Shown here: positions 63,032-64,000 of the stretch, one piece after another
Layout: each line of letters opens with the position of its first letter
Numbering within the stretch: the stretch's first letter is position 1
DNA from: Candidatus Sabulitectum silens
GTDB taxonomy: Bacteria > Fermentibacterota > Fermentibacteria > Fermentibacterales > JCC-6
Assembly (NCBI GenBank): GCA_001875255.1
Contig: MJAN01000006.1
Location: 1-64,000 of the forward strand
Reading direction: 5' to 3'
DNA: 64,000 nucleotides
Position numbers and translations under genes: made by a program
The notes under the pieces: generated by a model
What the model was told of the DNA's origin: nothing
Databases searched by the model: none
What the model saw: the letters and a program-made list of their open reading frames with translations, nothing else

Positions 63032-63942
63032 TCAGGGCCGCCAGGGCAGCTCCTGATGCAGGGAATACCTTTCGATACCCGGAGCGATAAGGTTCCGCCA
63101 GCCAAGAAGTCTGTTCACGCTGTAGAGGGCCATGTCTATCCTGCTTATTCGGTACGGGCTCGGTTTGCTCTCGCTGTAGAGCTCGCTGAAGTTTCCCACG
63201 GCTCCGTCTACCAGATACCCCTGAACCACCGCCGGGCGACCCCGGTACTCCATGGATGAAAGCACCTCCACCGCTTCGTTCCCCAGGGGAAGCCTTCCGC
63301 CGGGATACGCCAGGGTGTTTATCCCCGCTGTTCTCAGTCCCAGTCTTCTTCTGAATGAATCCAGCGCCGGAAGGACCTGTGTGTGATAACGGGAGGGATG
63401 GATCTCCATGAAGGAGGTGTGGTCCGCTGTGTGGTTGCCTATGGCGTGGCCCATGTCCAGTAGCTGGTTAAGTTTTTCCTCTGTATCGGTCCCGAACGGC
63501 ACCTTGTCCCAGCTGATGAAAAAGACAACACCGGTACCGAAATCGGGGTGTTCCTCAAGGAAATCGTTCACTATGGCCACGGCGCAGTCGGGATCCAGTC
63601 TGCGGGTCCCCCGGGTTCGTCGATGTACCTGAAATTGTCCTCCCAGCCGTCGTCGAAGGTGATCATCAGGGGTCTTCTGTCCCGGGGGACCCTGTAGAGA
63701 CCATCCTCTAAGTCCACGGGCTGAATGAGGAAGAAGCCGGCGTCGTAGAGTTTTCTCAGGTCTTCCCTCAATTTGAGGGGAGAGGCCGAATAGGCCGATG
63801 GAATACTGGTTATCTGGTGATAGGTAATCACAGGAATGCCGCTGGCTGCCGCCGGCTGCTCGGGGGCGGGGCCGTGGTGGAGCACCGGAGCGCTGGAGCA
63901 GCCCGGTGTGTACAGCGTAAGAAAAAGGAGAAGAAGGGTCAC
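63032..63942 (-). CDS. Polysaccharide deacetylase (NodB family) lipoprotein
   Basis: About 303 residues with one indel near 63605. GTG 63942 overlaps an upstream stop as GTGA. Lipobox TPGC. NodB motifs MITFDDGWEDNF (Asp) and IGNHTADHTSF (metal His pair) are present, along with YPGGRLPLGNEAV. It de-N-acetylates a surface polysaccharide such as peptidoglycan or PNAG. Ends flush with the convergent nitroreductase. Confidence 0.85.
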
Positions 63943-64000
63943 AGGGGCACCACCGTGAGCCTGTCAAGGGAAACATCCATCCCTCCGTCGATGAAAACGC
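63939..64000 (-). CDS. C-terminal fragment of an upstream gene
   Basis: Only the last ~19 codons are inside the window (VFIDGGMDVSLDRLTVVPL, then TGA at 63939). It overlaps the deacetylase GTG. Too short to name. Confidence 0.5.
   Translation of the reverse strand, partial: VFIDGGMDVSLDRLTVVPL

Noticed and set aside
1-64000. Alternative genetic code (UGA = Gly)
   Set aside because: TGA ends many genes in this window at positions with start overlaps and normal family lengths; only two in-frame cases exist, in indel-rich sequence.

Overview
The window is a GC-rich bacterial chromosome segment. Several predicted secreted proteins end in a Por/T9SS-type C-terminal sorting domain (a YPNPF-like start, then a short beta-sandwich). 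There are two gingipain-type C25 peptidases, many lipoproteins and a housekeeping block. This points to the FCB superphylum, probably an uncultured lineage; Fermentibacteria-like (Hyd24-12) is a guess. No rRNA or strong taxonomic marker was seen.

Reading frames are broken very often, roughly one indel per 0.5-1 kb in most genes, and conserved proteins (UvrC, MutL, lipoamide dehydrogenase family, DUF3427 helicase, DUF3160) resume cleanly in another frame. I read this as uncorrected sequencing indels, not as pseudogenes, and give gene coordinates spanning the fragments. Two in-frame TGA codons look like the same kind of error but are listed separately.

Layout. 1-2.9 kb: two convergent secreted T9SS proteins. 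2.9-7.6 kb: a disulfide oxidoreductase, a cation/proton antiporter fused to Usp-like and PTS-EIIA-like domains, and a methyltransferase. 7.6-10.1 kb: a membrane GAF-SpoIIE phosphatase (minus). 10.2-11.9 kb: ECF sigma factor, small membrane protein and methyltransferase. 11.9-15.9 kb: an AT-richer block of three beta-propeller lipoproteins with a duplicated gene-end/terminator/promoter segment. 16.0-19.75 kb: NUDIX hydrolase coupled to a PLD-SF2 helicase-S24-DUF3427 protein, a defence-like unit. 19.8-29.7 kb: small accessory genes (three GNATs, a TIM-barrel epimerase, an MDR oxidoreductase, membrane proteins, a DUF697 GTPase, a Cys-rich lipoprotein). 30-47.9 kb: a secretome region with an Asp-box propeller, two C25 peptidases, a DUF3160 lipoprotein, more propellers, and a three-copy ~36 bp repeat around the first peptidase. 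47.9-51.7 kb: an intact tandem-cyclase/AAA/TPR protein resembling soluble adenylyl cyclase. 51.8-63 kb: a mostly co-directional housekeeping run (MurJ, UvrC, tRNA-Leu, MutL, MiaA, ParB-like, TPR, Ig-like lipoprotein, ferredoxin-nitroreductase). The window ends in a polysaccharide deacetylase on the minus strand.

The main themes are cell-surface secretion and sensing (sorting tails, propellers, proteases, cyclase, SpoIIE phosphatase) and genome maintenance (UvrC, MutL, helicase/NUDIX). Points most worth a second look: the NUDIX/helicase/S24 unit, the antiporter-Usp-EIIA fusion, a shared C-terminal motif TWxxIKATF on two secreted proteins that lack the usual tail, the ~36 bp repeat, and palindromic repeats abutting tRNA-Leu.
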